A stretch of DNA of 64,000 nucleotides, from the NCBI GenBank assembly GCA_027186245.1, contig CP114490.1, positions 1,689,001 to 1,753,000 of the forward strand, written 5' to 3'. The notes under the pieces were generated by a model. That model made no database searches and was not told where the DNA came from. It saw only the letters and a list, made by a program, of their open reading frames with translations. Positions within the stretch are counted from its first letter, which is position 1, and each line of letters starts with the position of its first letter. Made by a program: the position numbers and the translations under genes. This DNA comes from Coriaria nepalensis. Its lineage: Eukaryota > Streptophyta > Magnoliopsida > Cucurbitales > Coriariaceae. Positions 23,278 to 34,990 of this stretch are shown here, piece by piece.

Positions 23278-24770
23278 ATGCTTCAGATTCGGCTTAGTAG
23301 GGTTCCTTCCAATGAAGTGACTGGAGGTTTGAAATCTTTGCCAGCCGAGACTGTGACAGTTGCCTGCCCCGATCACCTGGTCCTGGCTGATCTTCCTGTT
23401 GCAAAGGGCATCGGTGGGGCCACTGCAGCTTCTCTGGTCAAGTCTATGGGCCGTAAGTCCCGCCGCCAGCTAGGCGAGCGTGTCCACTTTTGTGTTAGAT
23501 GTGATTTTCCAATCGCTATATATGGCCGCTTGGTAATTTCTTTCAATACCCAGTAACTGATTGCAATTGTTATTCTTGTTGGTATCTGAATATTTCATGC
23601 TCTGTATAGGTTGATGTGGATTTCTCTGAATGCTTAATTGCTAGTTTCTTGCAGAGCCCTTGTGAGCATGCTTTTTGTCTGGATTGTGCTAGGAGTGATT
23701 CTATCTGCTATCTGTAAGTGGTTACTTAAACATATATGGTTTAATAATGGTAACATAGAGAATCTTTGATCTGTAGTTTGGACAATTAGTCATGGACTCA
23801 TGAATTTGTTTCATACTTTCTATGACACAGCTGTGATGAACGTATTCAGAAGATTCAGACCATCAAAATCATGGAGGGGATCTTCATATGTGCTGCTCCT
23901 CACTGTCTCAAATCGTTCTTAAAGAGAAGTGAATTTGAATCTCACATCCACGAGAGCCATGGCGACCTTCTTCAGTCAAATAAAGAGAAAGAAGACCCAA
24001 ATGAATCAGAGGCTCAAAGCAACGGACAATCCACAGCTTCTGAATACACTGTCAGAGGTCCGCCCAAAGCATTCTTTTCTCCTCAAGACCGTGAAGACAA
24101 AGCTCCACATCCCCAACTCGGAGACCCAGCAAGGCCCATCATTCAGCCAAAGCAACCTCCACTTTTCGGTCAACTGCAAAACAACCAATCAGAAACCTCC
24201 CATGAAAAGCCTGGTCCACACGGGATTCTGTCAGATACTCCATTTGCAGAATACCCACCGATGCATACCATTCAGCCGCCAAATTATGTCATTCCCATCA
24301 ATTCCAATCCAACGTTAACTCCCCCTCTACCATATGGTTATCCCCCATTTGCCGTGGAGGGAGCTCAACAACCATTTTACAGTGCTTCTTATGAGATGCC
24401 ACGCCAGGATTCGACAACACAAGGTGGACCAGACCAGGCCGGGTCGCTATTGGGCTTCCCACTGAATTTCTCAGCGGGTGGTTATTCACACCCCTGGAAC
24501 AGCGGACAAGTCCGCCTTCCTTTTGACCCTTCTGCATCAGCTCACGGAATCGTAGATGGTTTCAGTAATATGCCTGGATCTCAAGCATGGCAGCAAAATC
24601 CTTCTATGCCACAGGGTGGGGTTAATGCTATGGACATGAGAGATGGGAAAGGTATATTGGCCCCACAAAAAATACGAGGTAACTTTTATCCCAGTGAGGC
24701 CAGTCGGGACGGGTACACGTTTGGATGGCAGCATGAGAATAGGGATAGCTTTGGAAGTGGCCAGGACTAA
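23278..24770 (+). CDS. HAKAI: HAKAI-like RING-type E3 ubiquitin ligase
   Basis: Three coding exons (23278-23532, 23655-23713, 23831-24770) encode 417 residues. The RING finger uses C72-x2-C75, C88-x-H90, C93-x2-C96 and C103-x2-C106. A C2H2-type finger follows immediately (ICAAPHCLKSF through HIHESH). Together these make the HYB-type domain known from HAKAI. The remaining 270 or so residues are disordered and rich in Pro, Gln, Gly and Ser. HAKAI ubiquitinates targets and, in plants, is a member of the m6A RNA methyltransferase complex. That role here is inferred from the family. The gene converges on the reticulon gene; the two stop codons are about 0.4 kb apart. Confidence 0.92.
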
Positions 24771-25182
24771 GGAGATGATGATGATTGATTCTTTTGTCAG
24801 TGTTTTCGTGCCATCCTCTCTTTCTTTTCCTTTTATCTTCAGGTAGTTGGAGTTAAGTCTTGTTCTGTATGATGTCTCAGATATATTTCAATTCTGAGTT
24901 GATGAGTTTTAGAATGCAATTGAAGTTTCCCTTGTCTTCATAAATTGGGTAAGAAAATCTCAAAACAAACAATGTCTTCCTCTATTATGTATTTTTCTTG
25001 GGATCAGACTACAAAATCTTACATCAATTTACACAAGTCATATCCATCACTTGAAATGAAAAGATTGAAGGCTCCATTCATACCACATTATCTCACTCTC
25101 TTAGCACTCTCATGACCTTGCAAAGAAAACCCATCCAAAAATTTGGGGATAAGAAAAACAAAATTGCCAACAGAATAGCAGA
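24771..25182. other. Convergent 3' spacer, HAKAI-like / reticulon
   Basis: 3' UTRs of both genes. No further feature is seen. Confidence 0.5.
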
Positions 25183-26209
25183 TTAACTTATTTTGCTCGT
25201 CTCTGATACAATAATTTGATATGTTTGAAACCATTGCTCATCTAGTTTCACATACAACCGCTTCAGTTTCAAGTACCCCATCATCACATATTTATCAATG
25301 TAATCTTCATAGTTCTCGTAGAATGCCGGCAGGGTAAGAACGAGTACAAGACCTGCCATTGTTACCATTGATCCCAAGATCAGAAACTTAATAACTAGCA
25401 TGTCCTCAAAATGTACAAGTGATAATCAAATAGTAATCTAAAGTCTAAACTTACTGATGTAGCCCAAGGTGGGTAAATCACTCAAGCCACCAACAATAGC
25501 AGTAAAGCAGAGGTATCCAGCTACTTTGAAAAAAAGCCTTGAATCCTTATTACCCAGGGCTATATCCTGAGAAACCGAGAGCAAATCGTTTACATGAGTT
25601 CGGATAAAATCCGATGCTCCTCTCACCATGTCTTCCGAGAGATGTAATTCTGGTAGAGGTGGAGCAGGCCTGTAAAGAAGTAAAAGGAGGATGCACACTT
25701 ATTCAAGCTGAAGAGACCACATACTAATGAAATATGCAAAAGAATTTCCTTTGATTACCGGTTAAGTAGGGAAGCAGATTTGGCCCAGAGAAAGAGAATG
25801 GTAAGTAGTAGGAGGAGAACACTAGATACAAGTGATAATAGAGTATATCTGGATCTCTCAAACACTATCCAAGCTGAAAGAACTACAATCAATATTGATA
25901 CAGTCATGTTCTTCTGCCTCCATAGTATCACATCTGCAACTGTTCATGAAACGAAAAAGGAAAACAAGCATGAAATCAGAACATTCACCCAGATTGATTT
26001 AAAGATGGAATCTCAGAAATCTGAAGTAGAACAATGGTGAGGCAATCAACAGGGAAGTCTCATAATCAACCTTAAAATGAAGAGAAAGAGAAAAGGAATC
26101 CAATGATCAAAAAGTAAAGAGAATACGGATTCCTTGACTTACTGAAACCACCTCCAAGGAGTTGATGAACACTTTTTTGCCTGTTAAACAATCGATCGGA
26201 TGATCCCAT
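25183..26209 (-). CDS. Reticulon-like protein B (RTNLB12-type)
   Basis: Four exons on the minus strand (26209-26143, 25933-25759, 25669-25455, 25352-25183) give 208 residues. The start MGSSDRLFNRQKSVHQLLGG and the motif VILWRQKN are typical of short plant RTNLBs. Two long hydrophobic hairpins (about 33-80 and 125-165) flank a hydrophilic loop with PAPPLPELHLSEDMV. The C-terminus has YIDKYVMMGYLKLKRLYVKL. Reticulons wedge into the ER membrane and shape tubules. The sequence resembles the Arabidopsis RTNLB9-12 subgroup. The N-terminal domain is only about 30 residues, normal for this subgroup. Confidence 0.92.
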
Positions 26210-28001
26210 TCCACAAAAATAGATTGAAAAGGGATGCTTGATGAAACTAGCTCGAGAAAAAGATGCCTTTTTTTATTTTTATTTTGAGGAGTATTCTGCT
26301 GGTGAATGAATTCTGCTGCTTTCCTTCATAGGCTCCACAGCCCAAAAGACTGAAAGAGTCATGCTTCAAATATATTACATAAAAATTTGTAATTTTATTA
26401 AATATTATACGAGAGAGAGAGAGAGGGGATAAATAGTCTTAACATGAAAGTAGAACATTCTTCGATGAGCGATACTGTAATATACAGCTCGTTGATGAAG
26501 TAGTGGGGCAGTCTCTGTCCTGATTAGCCGACCAAAATTCTTGGTTGGGTCTGTTGTCTGGTCTGTAGTCTATACAACTCATGGGCTGAATCAATTGAAT
26601 TATCAAAAAGGCCCAATGGGATTTTTGAAGCTTCTCGTTCTCTCTCTATTACGAGTGTGGCCCATTGATTGGGATGGCAGAAAAACAAAAGAAGAAGCAA
26701 CACATACAGACACTCTTTATGTCGTTTCAACAAAGTTGCTCTTCCACGGAGAAATCTCCATGGTCGGTGTCATGAAGTTAGTCAAGATCTTCGCCAACAC
26801 TCCGGTCTCCCGACACCAATATATGTATATGTCAGTATCAAGAAGTAGTCACTGTTATAACCGTCCGGAGAGAGTTTTGGATGGAAGAGTTAATATTTAT
26901 AAATTACGTGTTCAATCGGGAATCAATATTTTCCAAACAAAATATGTACAACTAAAAAGACCATCATCCGCATTGCAGGCCTCTACTAACCTCAACCAGT
27001 CAACCTAACCCTTCAAATATTAAATAAAAGATTAGTAATAGTTTTTAAAACTGTTTTTCATATTTATAAATATAACATTTTTTTTTTAAACTGTTATATA
27101 TATATTTTAATTATTTTTTAAAATTTTATTTTATTTAAAACGGTAAAAAAATCTAATATCAAAAAAAGTTAAAAATAAATTGTTACACCATTTCCCATAA
27201 TACACTTTTCTTAACAATTTTCTTCCAAATTGAAAGGAAAAAAAAAAAAAGAAAAAGAAAAAAGTAATCGTTCTATCTTCTTCCCTCTTGCTTTACAAAC
27301 AGTGGACAAAAATTTCCATTCTTGCAAACTTTTTTCACAAACTCTTTATGATCAACTAGTAATCTGAGAAGTTATAAGAAAGTTTTTAATATTATTGATA
27401 TTAAAACAAAAAACAAAAGCTTTGCTAACTTCTCGTTTATTTTTATAATCACAAATATTAATTATCTCTCTAGTCTTTAATTTTTACGTTCATTAAATCT
27501 GATATTTATCGCAACTTTTTATTTACATTTTGTTTGCAACTTCCGTTTGTTTTCATTTACATTATGTTTGCAACTTCTTTTTTATTGAATCCATTATGAT
27601 TCACATCTCTAAAAATAAATAATAATTCTTAAAAATTAAAAAAAAAATTTTAATGAAAATAATAGTTCCGAAGGAGCCAATAAGTTAATTAGGGAACTTA
27701 GTTAGTAGAACAGCTCAAGGGGGATCTCGCCATATCGCATGAGTAGGAACAAGAGGCACATTATGTCAGTAACAGGGAGGAGAGGTCCAGGAGGTGCACG
27801 CACCATCGAACGCATCGCCTTCTCAGTCACGTGCGGGATCCACACGAGACATGTGCCAGAGCAAATGCTAAGAGAAATTGAAGAGAAGAAAAATGAAAAC
27901 ACAGCGCTTGCTTAATTGCCAACTGAACGACGTTTGGCTCTCATAATAGCACCAAGGTCCCTCCTTCCCTCTCTTCCTCACTCTCTGCTTAAGAAGTATC
28001 G

Positions 28002-28032
<31 letters not shown>

Positions 28033-28688
28033 GAGAGACAAACACACAAGACGACGCCTTAGTTCTGACGATCCTTACGAGGCACGCTTTCTTTCTCTCG
28101 CACTGCTTTAAGAATCATCCACCATTCACTTCCCCTTTTAGATCCTTTCGTCTCCGCCTCCATTCCAGGGATCTCACGAATCCGCGGTCCCTTTTCCGGT
28201 AAATTTTGCTTTCCAGCTATTTTTCTATTCATTCATCATCTTTCGAACTGTTCTTGAAGACTTAATTATTTATTTCAGATTTTCAATGATGTGTTTTCAT
28301 TTGTGATTACTTTTTGTTTGACTTGTTTGCTGAGAAAATGAATGTCGAATTTGAGTCTATTGTTTCAAACTGTGAATCTTGAGCTTAGTTAGGGATTAAT
28401 TCGATGGAGATATGAGTTCATTTGAAGTCTTTATTTTTTGAAAATCTAAGATTCAACCCGTTAGCTTCTTCTCTTTTCCTCTCCATTTCCACAGCAAATA
28501 ATTACGCAATATTAGTCGGAAAATGCTGCGCTGATCACTATTTTAGAGTATTTTATGATTTGACGGGCTTTTTTTTTTAATTATTTTTTTTCCAGCTTCT
28601 TAATTCTGTACCTGTAGCTCAACAAATTGGTGGTCTAACTGGTTGAATTCGACTGAGAGGAAAAAGTCGTTAGCTTCGCATTGTGAGA
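26210..28688. other. Divergent spacer and ACCase-alpha promoter / leader
   Basis: Between reticulon and ACCase-alpha starts. The first part holds a GA repeat (26411-26424). The middle (27000-27650) is very AT-rich. A CT repeat at 28001-28026 lies in the ACCase leader. A leader intron probably runs from about 28200 (after TTTTCCG) to the CTGTAG acceptor near 28618. No other gene is supported. Confidence 0.5.
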
Positions 28689-31600
28689 ATGGCTTCCTTA
28701 TCTTATTCTTCAGTTGCGCACTCTGGAACATTGGCTTCTGATCTTCTCCGGAGCTCGAGTAATGGAGTAAGCGGCATGCCTTTGAAAGCACTTGGAAGGG
28801 CATGGTTCAACTCAAGAAGGATGGATTTATCAGTCAGTGCAAAGCTAAAGAAGTTGAAGAAACAGGAATATCCATGGCCTGATGATGCGGATCCAAATGT
28901 AAAGGGTGGAGTTCTTACTCACCTCTCACATTTTAAGCCACTCAAAGAGAAGGGAAAGCCTGTCACTTTGGATTTTGAGAAACCACTTGTTGCTCTTGAA
29001 AAGAAGATTGTTGATGTATGTCCCCCACCTTTTGTTTATTGGTGTAGATTATTGATAATTTACAAGTTTCTTCGATGCTATAAGTTTTGTGACGACAGGT
29101 GCGGAGAATGGCTGATGAAACTGGTCTGGATTTCAGTGATCAGATTATTTCGTTGGAGAACAAATACCAACAGGTTTGTTCTAATTTACGTAGTTTTAGT
29201 CTAAATTTGTGATATGCTTTAAGTGCAACTAAATGAACCAGTTTATTCAATACTACTTACAGCTTTGTACGGTTGATTTGACAGGCTTTAAAGGACTTGT
29301 ATACACATCTGACGCCTATACAGCGTGTGAATATCGCTCGCCATCCCAATAGGCCAACTTTCCTCGACCACGTGTTTAGTATCACTGAAAAGGTCTCTCG
29401 TTTGTTGTTCTATTAAGTATCCACTATCTAGTTATCTTTGTGATGAAACTTTGACTCTTAGAATTGTTGGTATTTACACAATAGATGCTTGATCTGTATG
29501 CTATATCTCTATACATACAGTTTGTGGAACTTCATGGAGATCGAGCCGGATATGATGATCCTGCTATTGTTACTGGTATAGGAACCATAGATGGTAGAAG
29601 GTTTGTGTTCATGGGTCACCAAAAGGGTAGGAACACAAAAGAAAACCTTCAGCGTAACTTTGGGATGCCTACCCCTCATGGGTATGTTTGGTGATTGAGA
29701 CCTCTGCTATATAGTTAATAGACGAAATTCCATATCACTTTGATATGGAAGAGGCAGTTTAAAAATCTATAGGCATCTAACACAATAAATTTTGCATCCA
29801 AACAGTTATCGGAAAGCTCTCCGCATGATGTATTATGCAGATCATCATGGGTTCCCTATTGTCACTTTCATAGACACCCCCGGTGCATTTGCAGATCTTA
29901 AATCTGAGGAACTGGGCCAAGTATGTTCAGAACGATACTTCTTATTCTCTCATAAAGTTTTTCAGATGCTGGTTAATTGACTTGTTTGCTCCATGCATAT
30001 GCAGGGTGAAGCTATTGCTCACAATCTGAGGACCATGTTTGGTCTGAAAGTACCCATTCTTTCAATTGTCATTGGGGAAGGAGGCTCTGGTGGTGCCCTG
30101 GCCATTGGTTGTGCAAATAAGTTGCTAATGCTTGAAAATGCAGTTTTCTATGTTGCCAGGTGAGTGTTGTTTATCTTTGCTCCGAGTTGCAACTGTCAAA
30201 TGTTTCATTGTCTCAAATTCTCTTCTTAATGTTTACACGTGTTGTTATCTATCGCTGTTTCTTTATGTGTAAGTGGTATATTTGCTGATCTTTTCTTCTG
30301 GTCTTGTTTATGTTTGTTTCCCTTGGTTTAGTCCAGAAGCCTGTGCAGCAATCTTGTGGAAGACTGCCAAAGCCTCTCCCAAGGTCAGTAGGACCTTACT
30401 CCTTGAGTTTATCTTTTGTTGGTTTAATTAGTATTTGAGAGAGAAACAATGTTTGGCAGGCAGCTGAGAAGTTGAAGATTACGGCGAAAGAGTTGTGCAA
30501 GTTACAAATTGCGGATGGTGTCATCCCTGTAATGAAACTTCTCTTTTTTATCGTGTCCATTCGTTTCTTTCTTTCTTCTTTTCTTTTTTTGAGTCTATTA
30601 TAGGTATTCCGAAAGCATATGAATGCAACTAATCCTAACAATCAAGTGCAGTGTAGACATGTGTTTGGATACATTCTTTAATAATTAAGCGTATCCCTTC
30701 ATTTTAACAGGAACCTCTAGGTGGTGCCCATGCAGATCCATCTTGGACCTCGCAACAGATTAAAATTGCCATTAATGAGACGATGGATGTAGGTGCTTCT
30801 GACAGGAATTCCTTACAGTAATCAACCTAACCCAATTTATACCCTAATTAGTTCTTGTCTTTTCTTCCTCTTTTCTAGGAGCTTGGGAAGATGGACACGG
30901 AAGAGCTATTAAAGCATCGCATGCTTAAGTTCCGAAAAATTGGTGGTTTCCAGGAAGGGATACCAATAGATCCAAAGAGGAAAGTGAACATGAAAAAGAA
31001 GGAAGAACCCATTCCTGGTAAGATTTCAGTACAGGAACTCGAGAATGAAGTGGAGAAAGTGACGCAGCAAATTTTGAAAACCAAGGAACCCTCTACTGAG
31101 AATTCTGATATGGACCTGAATGAGGTGATTGAAAAAATAAAAAGGGAGGTTGATTATGAATATTCGGAGGCACTTAAATCCATGGATTTGAAGGATAGAC
31201 TTGTGAAGTTGCGAGAGGAATTCGCAAAAACAAATTCAAATGACCAACTGATACATCCAGCTCTAAAAGATAAGATGGAAAAGCTTATGGCTGAATCCAA
31301 CCAGAGATTACCAGGAGCTCCTAATTATGAGACTCTAAAGAACAAACTTGACATGTTAAAGGAGTTATCTAAAGCCAAGATTTTCACAGAGGAGACCACA
31401 AAAAGTGCGTCATTGAAGCAGGAAATCAACAGTAAAATTAAAGAGGTGATGGAGCAGTCTGATATAAAGGAGAAATATGAGGTCCTGAAGGCAGAAATTG
31501 AAAATGCAGGAGCATCCACAGTAACTGATTTAGACCCTCAGCTGAAAGAGAAATATGGTGGAATGAAGAGAGAGATAGAATTAGAAATAGTGAATGCACT

Positions 31601-31952
31601 CAAGTCCTTGGGTTTGGAGGTCGCCATGGTGAATTCAAAAGCAAAAGATCCCAGTAAACAGATTTCATCGTCTGAGCTGAAAACTAAGGTAGGAAAACTG
31701 AATGAGGAAATCAGTGAGGCTATTGACAGTCTGAGTAACACAACTGATCTGAAGGAAAAGATGGAAATGCTGAAGTTGGAAGTAGCAAAGGCTGGAAAGA
31801 TGCCTGATTCAACTTCTAAAAATAGAATTTCAGCTTTGGAACAACAAATTAAGCAAACCATTGCTGCAGCTTTGGATTCTTCAAATTTGAAGGAGGATTA
31901 TGAAAGCTGTTGGGAGAGATCTCTGAAACCTCAGAATCTTCAGGAGAAGTAG
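28689..31952 (+). CDS. CAC3: Plastid acetyl-CoA carboxylase carboxyltransferase alpha subunit
   Basis: Ten exons (28689-29015, 29099-29173, 29285-29392, 29521-29681, 29806-29920, 30005-30159, 30332-30383, 30460-30528, 30711-30788, 30879-31952) encode 737 residues. A transit peptide (about 1-50) precedes the bacterial AccA-like domain (about 60-380) with [28 protein letters not shown] and [17 protein letters not shown] plant-specific charged coiled-coil extension follows (about 385-737). With the plastid-encoded AccD beta subunit it transfers carboxyl from biotin to acetyl-CoA, making malonyl-CoA for fatty-acid synthesis. The last 13 or so codons look frameshifted: from about 31912 another frame carries family-like C-terminal sequence to a TAA at 32030-32032. 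It converges on a DET2 remnant. Confidence 0.94.
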
Positions 31953-33007
31953 AAGGTAGTCTTAACAGTGGTTCAATCTACAATGAAGCGAGAACTGAAG
32001 TCAGTTTTGATGCCAAACGCACTGATGCTTAATGCGAGTTCCGGAACTTTTATCATTCATGCACTCCTTAGGTCGCAGAATCTCATTCTGGCACTTCTTT
32101 GTTCATTAGTTTATGGCGTCAATATGAGCTGGAGAAGATGGCACAAAACTAATGGGAAAAGTCTTCAGATCTGATACCACGAAACTGTAGACTTCTTTGG
32201 CTGTGGCTACTGATCCAGCAAGCCATGACATCTCTTGCCGTGGTTCACAAGATTTTGTATCAAAAAAACAACATGAGGAAACTGCATAGCTAAGAATTTT
32301 CATCATTTTCAGGCTGAATTTCTTTTTTATTTATAACGTTAGGAACTTAAAAAGTTTATGATCTTTTTTTACTCCTTTCCGGTAATCTGTATGTTCCTCT
32401 TTTCTATTTTATAGACTTGTGAAATAATTGCATATATTGGGTGTGATGGACTCTAATAACATGCTTGCGAACATCTTGGAATAGCATTTATTTGTTTCCC
32501 TCGCTGTAAGAGGGATATGATACGTTGGGCTTGCGATGATGATAAGATAAATTTTGATTCTTGTGTTATTTCTGTGGTCTTTAAGTCATATTTATATAAG
32601 AAATTGTCTCATGTAAATCTGATTCTGGTAAATGATAAATGGGTTATATTTATATAAGAATTTTTTCGAATGGGTCCTTTTCATTGACTATTACTACTGC
32701 TGCACTGCACTCCCTGGTTGACAAGTATGAATTGAATGGGATGGTTCCTTGAGCTTATAAGATAACTTTCTTGATTTTCGTAATTTATAATCTCTATGAT
32801 TTTGGTGAAACTACAATTTATAGACAAGACCAGTTTTTCCAATCAAAATGCTACATTGAATTGATCCATCACCCAATACAGATAGCTCCATTTTTCCCAT
32901 CAAACACAACAAGAAAGAGTTAAAATGAGAAAGCTAGAACTGTTTTTAATATAAGAAAAAGGCTGGGTCCAAATTCCACCGAAAATTTACTCCTGCTGCA
33001 AGTTTTT
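31953..33007. other. ACCase-alpha 3' region
   Basis: The first 80 bases still contain the apparently ancestral C-terminal frame of ACCase alpha, ending at 32032. Then come the 3' UTR and AT-rich spacer. No separate gene is seen. Confidence 0.55.
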
Positions 33008-33753
33008 TTAATACAAGAAGGGAAAAACAGCTTCCCTACTTTTGGGGTAATCGTCCTTAAACTTATCGAAATACCGCTGATGATTGGCTCGAGCTCTAGG
33101 CACCAAATTGGTACAGGTGTAAAGGCAGAACCCTAGCCCCTCCTCCGCCCACCCCAACCACTCCACAATCACCCCAAAATAATTAGGGCAGCTCGCCACC
33201 TAAAAAACACCTCCTCTTGGCACCTGATACCCTTTGCCTTCCCTCTTCAACCCAACCAATACCTTATCCGACCAAAAGTTAATTCCCATCCCGCCAAAAA
33301 AAAACCACCAACCCGCTCCAACAAACCGCCACCAAAACCACCATCACCCGCGTAATCCTTATAGCGAGACACCCATCTGGCCTGCAAGTAAGCATTCAAC
33401 ATATTAAACCCAAATGCAAGCCCCACCACCACCAACGGTACACCGGCGTCGGGTTTCTGCTGATCGGAGTTCCGGTCGAGGCGGAGTGGGTCAGAAACGG
33501 GGAGATGAGAAGAAGCGTTTTTGGATTAGAAGAGTGGCGGCCGGAGGGGAAGATGAGGAGGGTGAACCAGAGTGTGGGGCTTTCCATGTGGAACCAGGCT
33601 AAGGGTGCGGGGATTGCAGGGCGCCCCACCCTGGACGGTTTGCTTGCCTTAAGGGGCTTGGAGAAAGCGGTGGGCAATGAATGTTCGGCCGCCGACGAGG
33701 TAGAGAGAGATAAGGCAGTAGTTGAAGAGCGTCTGATCTGACTCTGATGCCAT
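33008..33753 (-). pseudogene. Decayed DET2-like steroid 5-alpha-reductase
   Basis: Intact DET2 is an intronless gene of about 260 residues that reduces campestenone-type intermediates in brassinosteroid synthesis. Here, on the minus strand, the start is recognisable (MASESDQTLFNYCLISLYLV from 33753), but the frame breaks and meets a stop after about 34 codons (FLQAP then TAA). PAPLAWFHMESPTLWF and LLISPF lie in another frame. LNAYLQARWVSRYKD, then a shifted WSDKVLVGLKR stretch, an in-frame stop before ASCPNYFGVIVEWLGWA, and the C-terminal LYTCTNLVPRARANHQRYF through FPFLY complete it. Several residues after GWA (MTWSW block) are deleted. Multiple independent lesions make it a pseudogene. In Arabidopsis, from memory, DET2 is the immediate neighbour of the ACCase alpha gene, as here. 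Confidence 0.9.
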
Positions 33754-34084
33754 TCTTGTTCTCTTTCGTTGGTTCAGAAAATTGGAATGGAAATGATGCA
33801 GTTCTATAGAAATAGGCACCTTCTTTTGGGGCCAACCTTAGTTTACGTAAAAACCAAAGTAATAAAATAATTTGCACAAACCTTTTTACAAAAATGATGA
33901 AATTGTTTAACTGAGTGGAAAAGAGAGGAAGTCAATTTCATTATCATGATAGCAAACAATTCATCCACTTTTCATATTTCAAAAGAAAAATTCTGACTTA
34001 ATCCAAACACATTCTTCTATAACAGAAATGGGGGAAGAAGAAAGAAGGAAAAATGGATTACTAGAGAGAAGTAACCAGTTAGAA
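33754..34084. other. Spacer, DET2 remnant to Mpo1-like gene
   Basis: AT-rich, includes the 3' flank of the Mpo1-like gene. Nothing else is recognised. Confidence 0.45.
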
Positions 34085-34423
34085 CTAGAAGGATTGCAAG
34101 ACCGGTCTTTTGCCAAGCCTTTTGATTTCTTTATCCATATTTCCAGTAAGCATCAATCCAAACATCTTGAAATCACAGAGAAGAGACCAAAAAGGATGCC
34201 CGAACGTGGCCGGAATATTCCCCTCGACAAAGAAGTGGCTGTACCAAGCGAATCCATATCCAGAAATCGGCACCAGAAACAAAAACCACCAACTAAACAA
34301 GACCGAACATATCAAGAAGAAAATCGAAACAAGAGTGCCTGTAAAATGCAAACGTCTCGTCGATGGTTTCGTGTGCTGGTTCATGTAGAAAACCCAGAAT
34401 TCGTCTAAGCTCCTGAAATTCAT
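34085..34423 (-). CDS. Mpo1-like (DUF962) ER membrane protein
   Basis: Single exon, 112 residues, matching plant DUF962 proteins end to end: MNFRSLDEFWVFYMNQH, RRLHFTGTLVS, YGFAWYSHFFVEGNIPATFG and a C-terminus of DKEIKRLGKRPVLQSF. Two hydrophobic segments (about 27-61) and several conserved histidines are visible. Yeast Mpo1 is an iron-dependent dioxygenase that acts on 2-hydroxy fatty acids in sphingolipid breakdown. The plant role is inferred. The start codon is 567 bp from the divergent WD40 gene start codon, so a shared promoter is possible. Confidence 0.9.
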   Translation of the reverse strand: MNFRSLDEFWVFYMNQHTKPSTRRLHFTGTLVSIFFLICSVLFSWWFLFLVPISGYGFAWYSHFFVEGNIPATFGHPFWSLLCDFKMFGLMLTGNMDKEIKRLGKRPVLQSF

Positions 34424-34990
34424 TATCTTCAGCTCAGACCCAAAGAACCCAGATCAGAAACTTGATGCTTCTGATTGCTATTTCGTAGAAAACGAGCTTC
34501 TTGACTAAAATTTTCTGAAAATTTGAAGGTGGGGATTTTGTTTTCCTAATCTTCTCAGCTTTCTCCACAGTGTATTCCTCTGTGTTGTAGTTTGATTTGT
34601 AGCTTTCTTTGTCGGGGTGTGAAGAAAACAAAGTACCTTGTGTGTCCCATCCGTAATAGACACGACGACCAACTCATAAATATCTTATCATTTTCGGGTC
34701 AGATGCTTATTTATTTAATTTTGCAACGTATAATTAGTTGAAATCAAACTATTGCTTGCAACGACATATCGAATCAACAGTTGATTAGACGACGTGTCGA
34801 AATGGTCAAAGTCAAACCAAAGCGGGACCCAGAATGGGACCCGCTTTCCAAAAGCCTTATAACGTAACGTATGCTTCCGCTTTTCCATTTGCAAATTGCA
34901 AAAAATCCCGCCCACAGCTCACTTCACAGTTCCCACTCCCTCTCCCTCTTCGACAGCTCGGACCCTCAAATTACAAGCTCTCGATAAAAA
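34424..34990. promoter_or_regulatory. Divergent promoter region, Mpo1-like / WD40 gene
   Basis: This 567-bp head-to-head gap holds both 5' leaders. No classical TATA box is obvious near either start. Bidirectional activity is inferred from layout only. Confidence 0.4.

Noticed and set aside
33414..33741. Plus-strand frames over the DET2 remnant
   Set aside because: All recognisable homology is on the minus strand; these are antisense shadows.
34028..34408. Plus-strand frame of 126 codons opposite the Mpo1-like gene
   Set aside because: The minus strand encodes a protein conserved end to end; this is its antisense.
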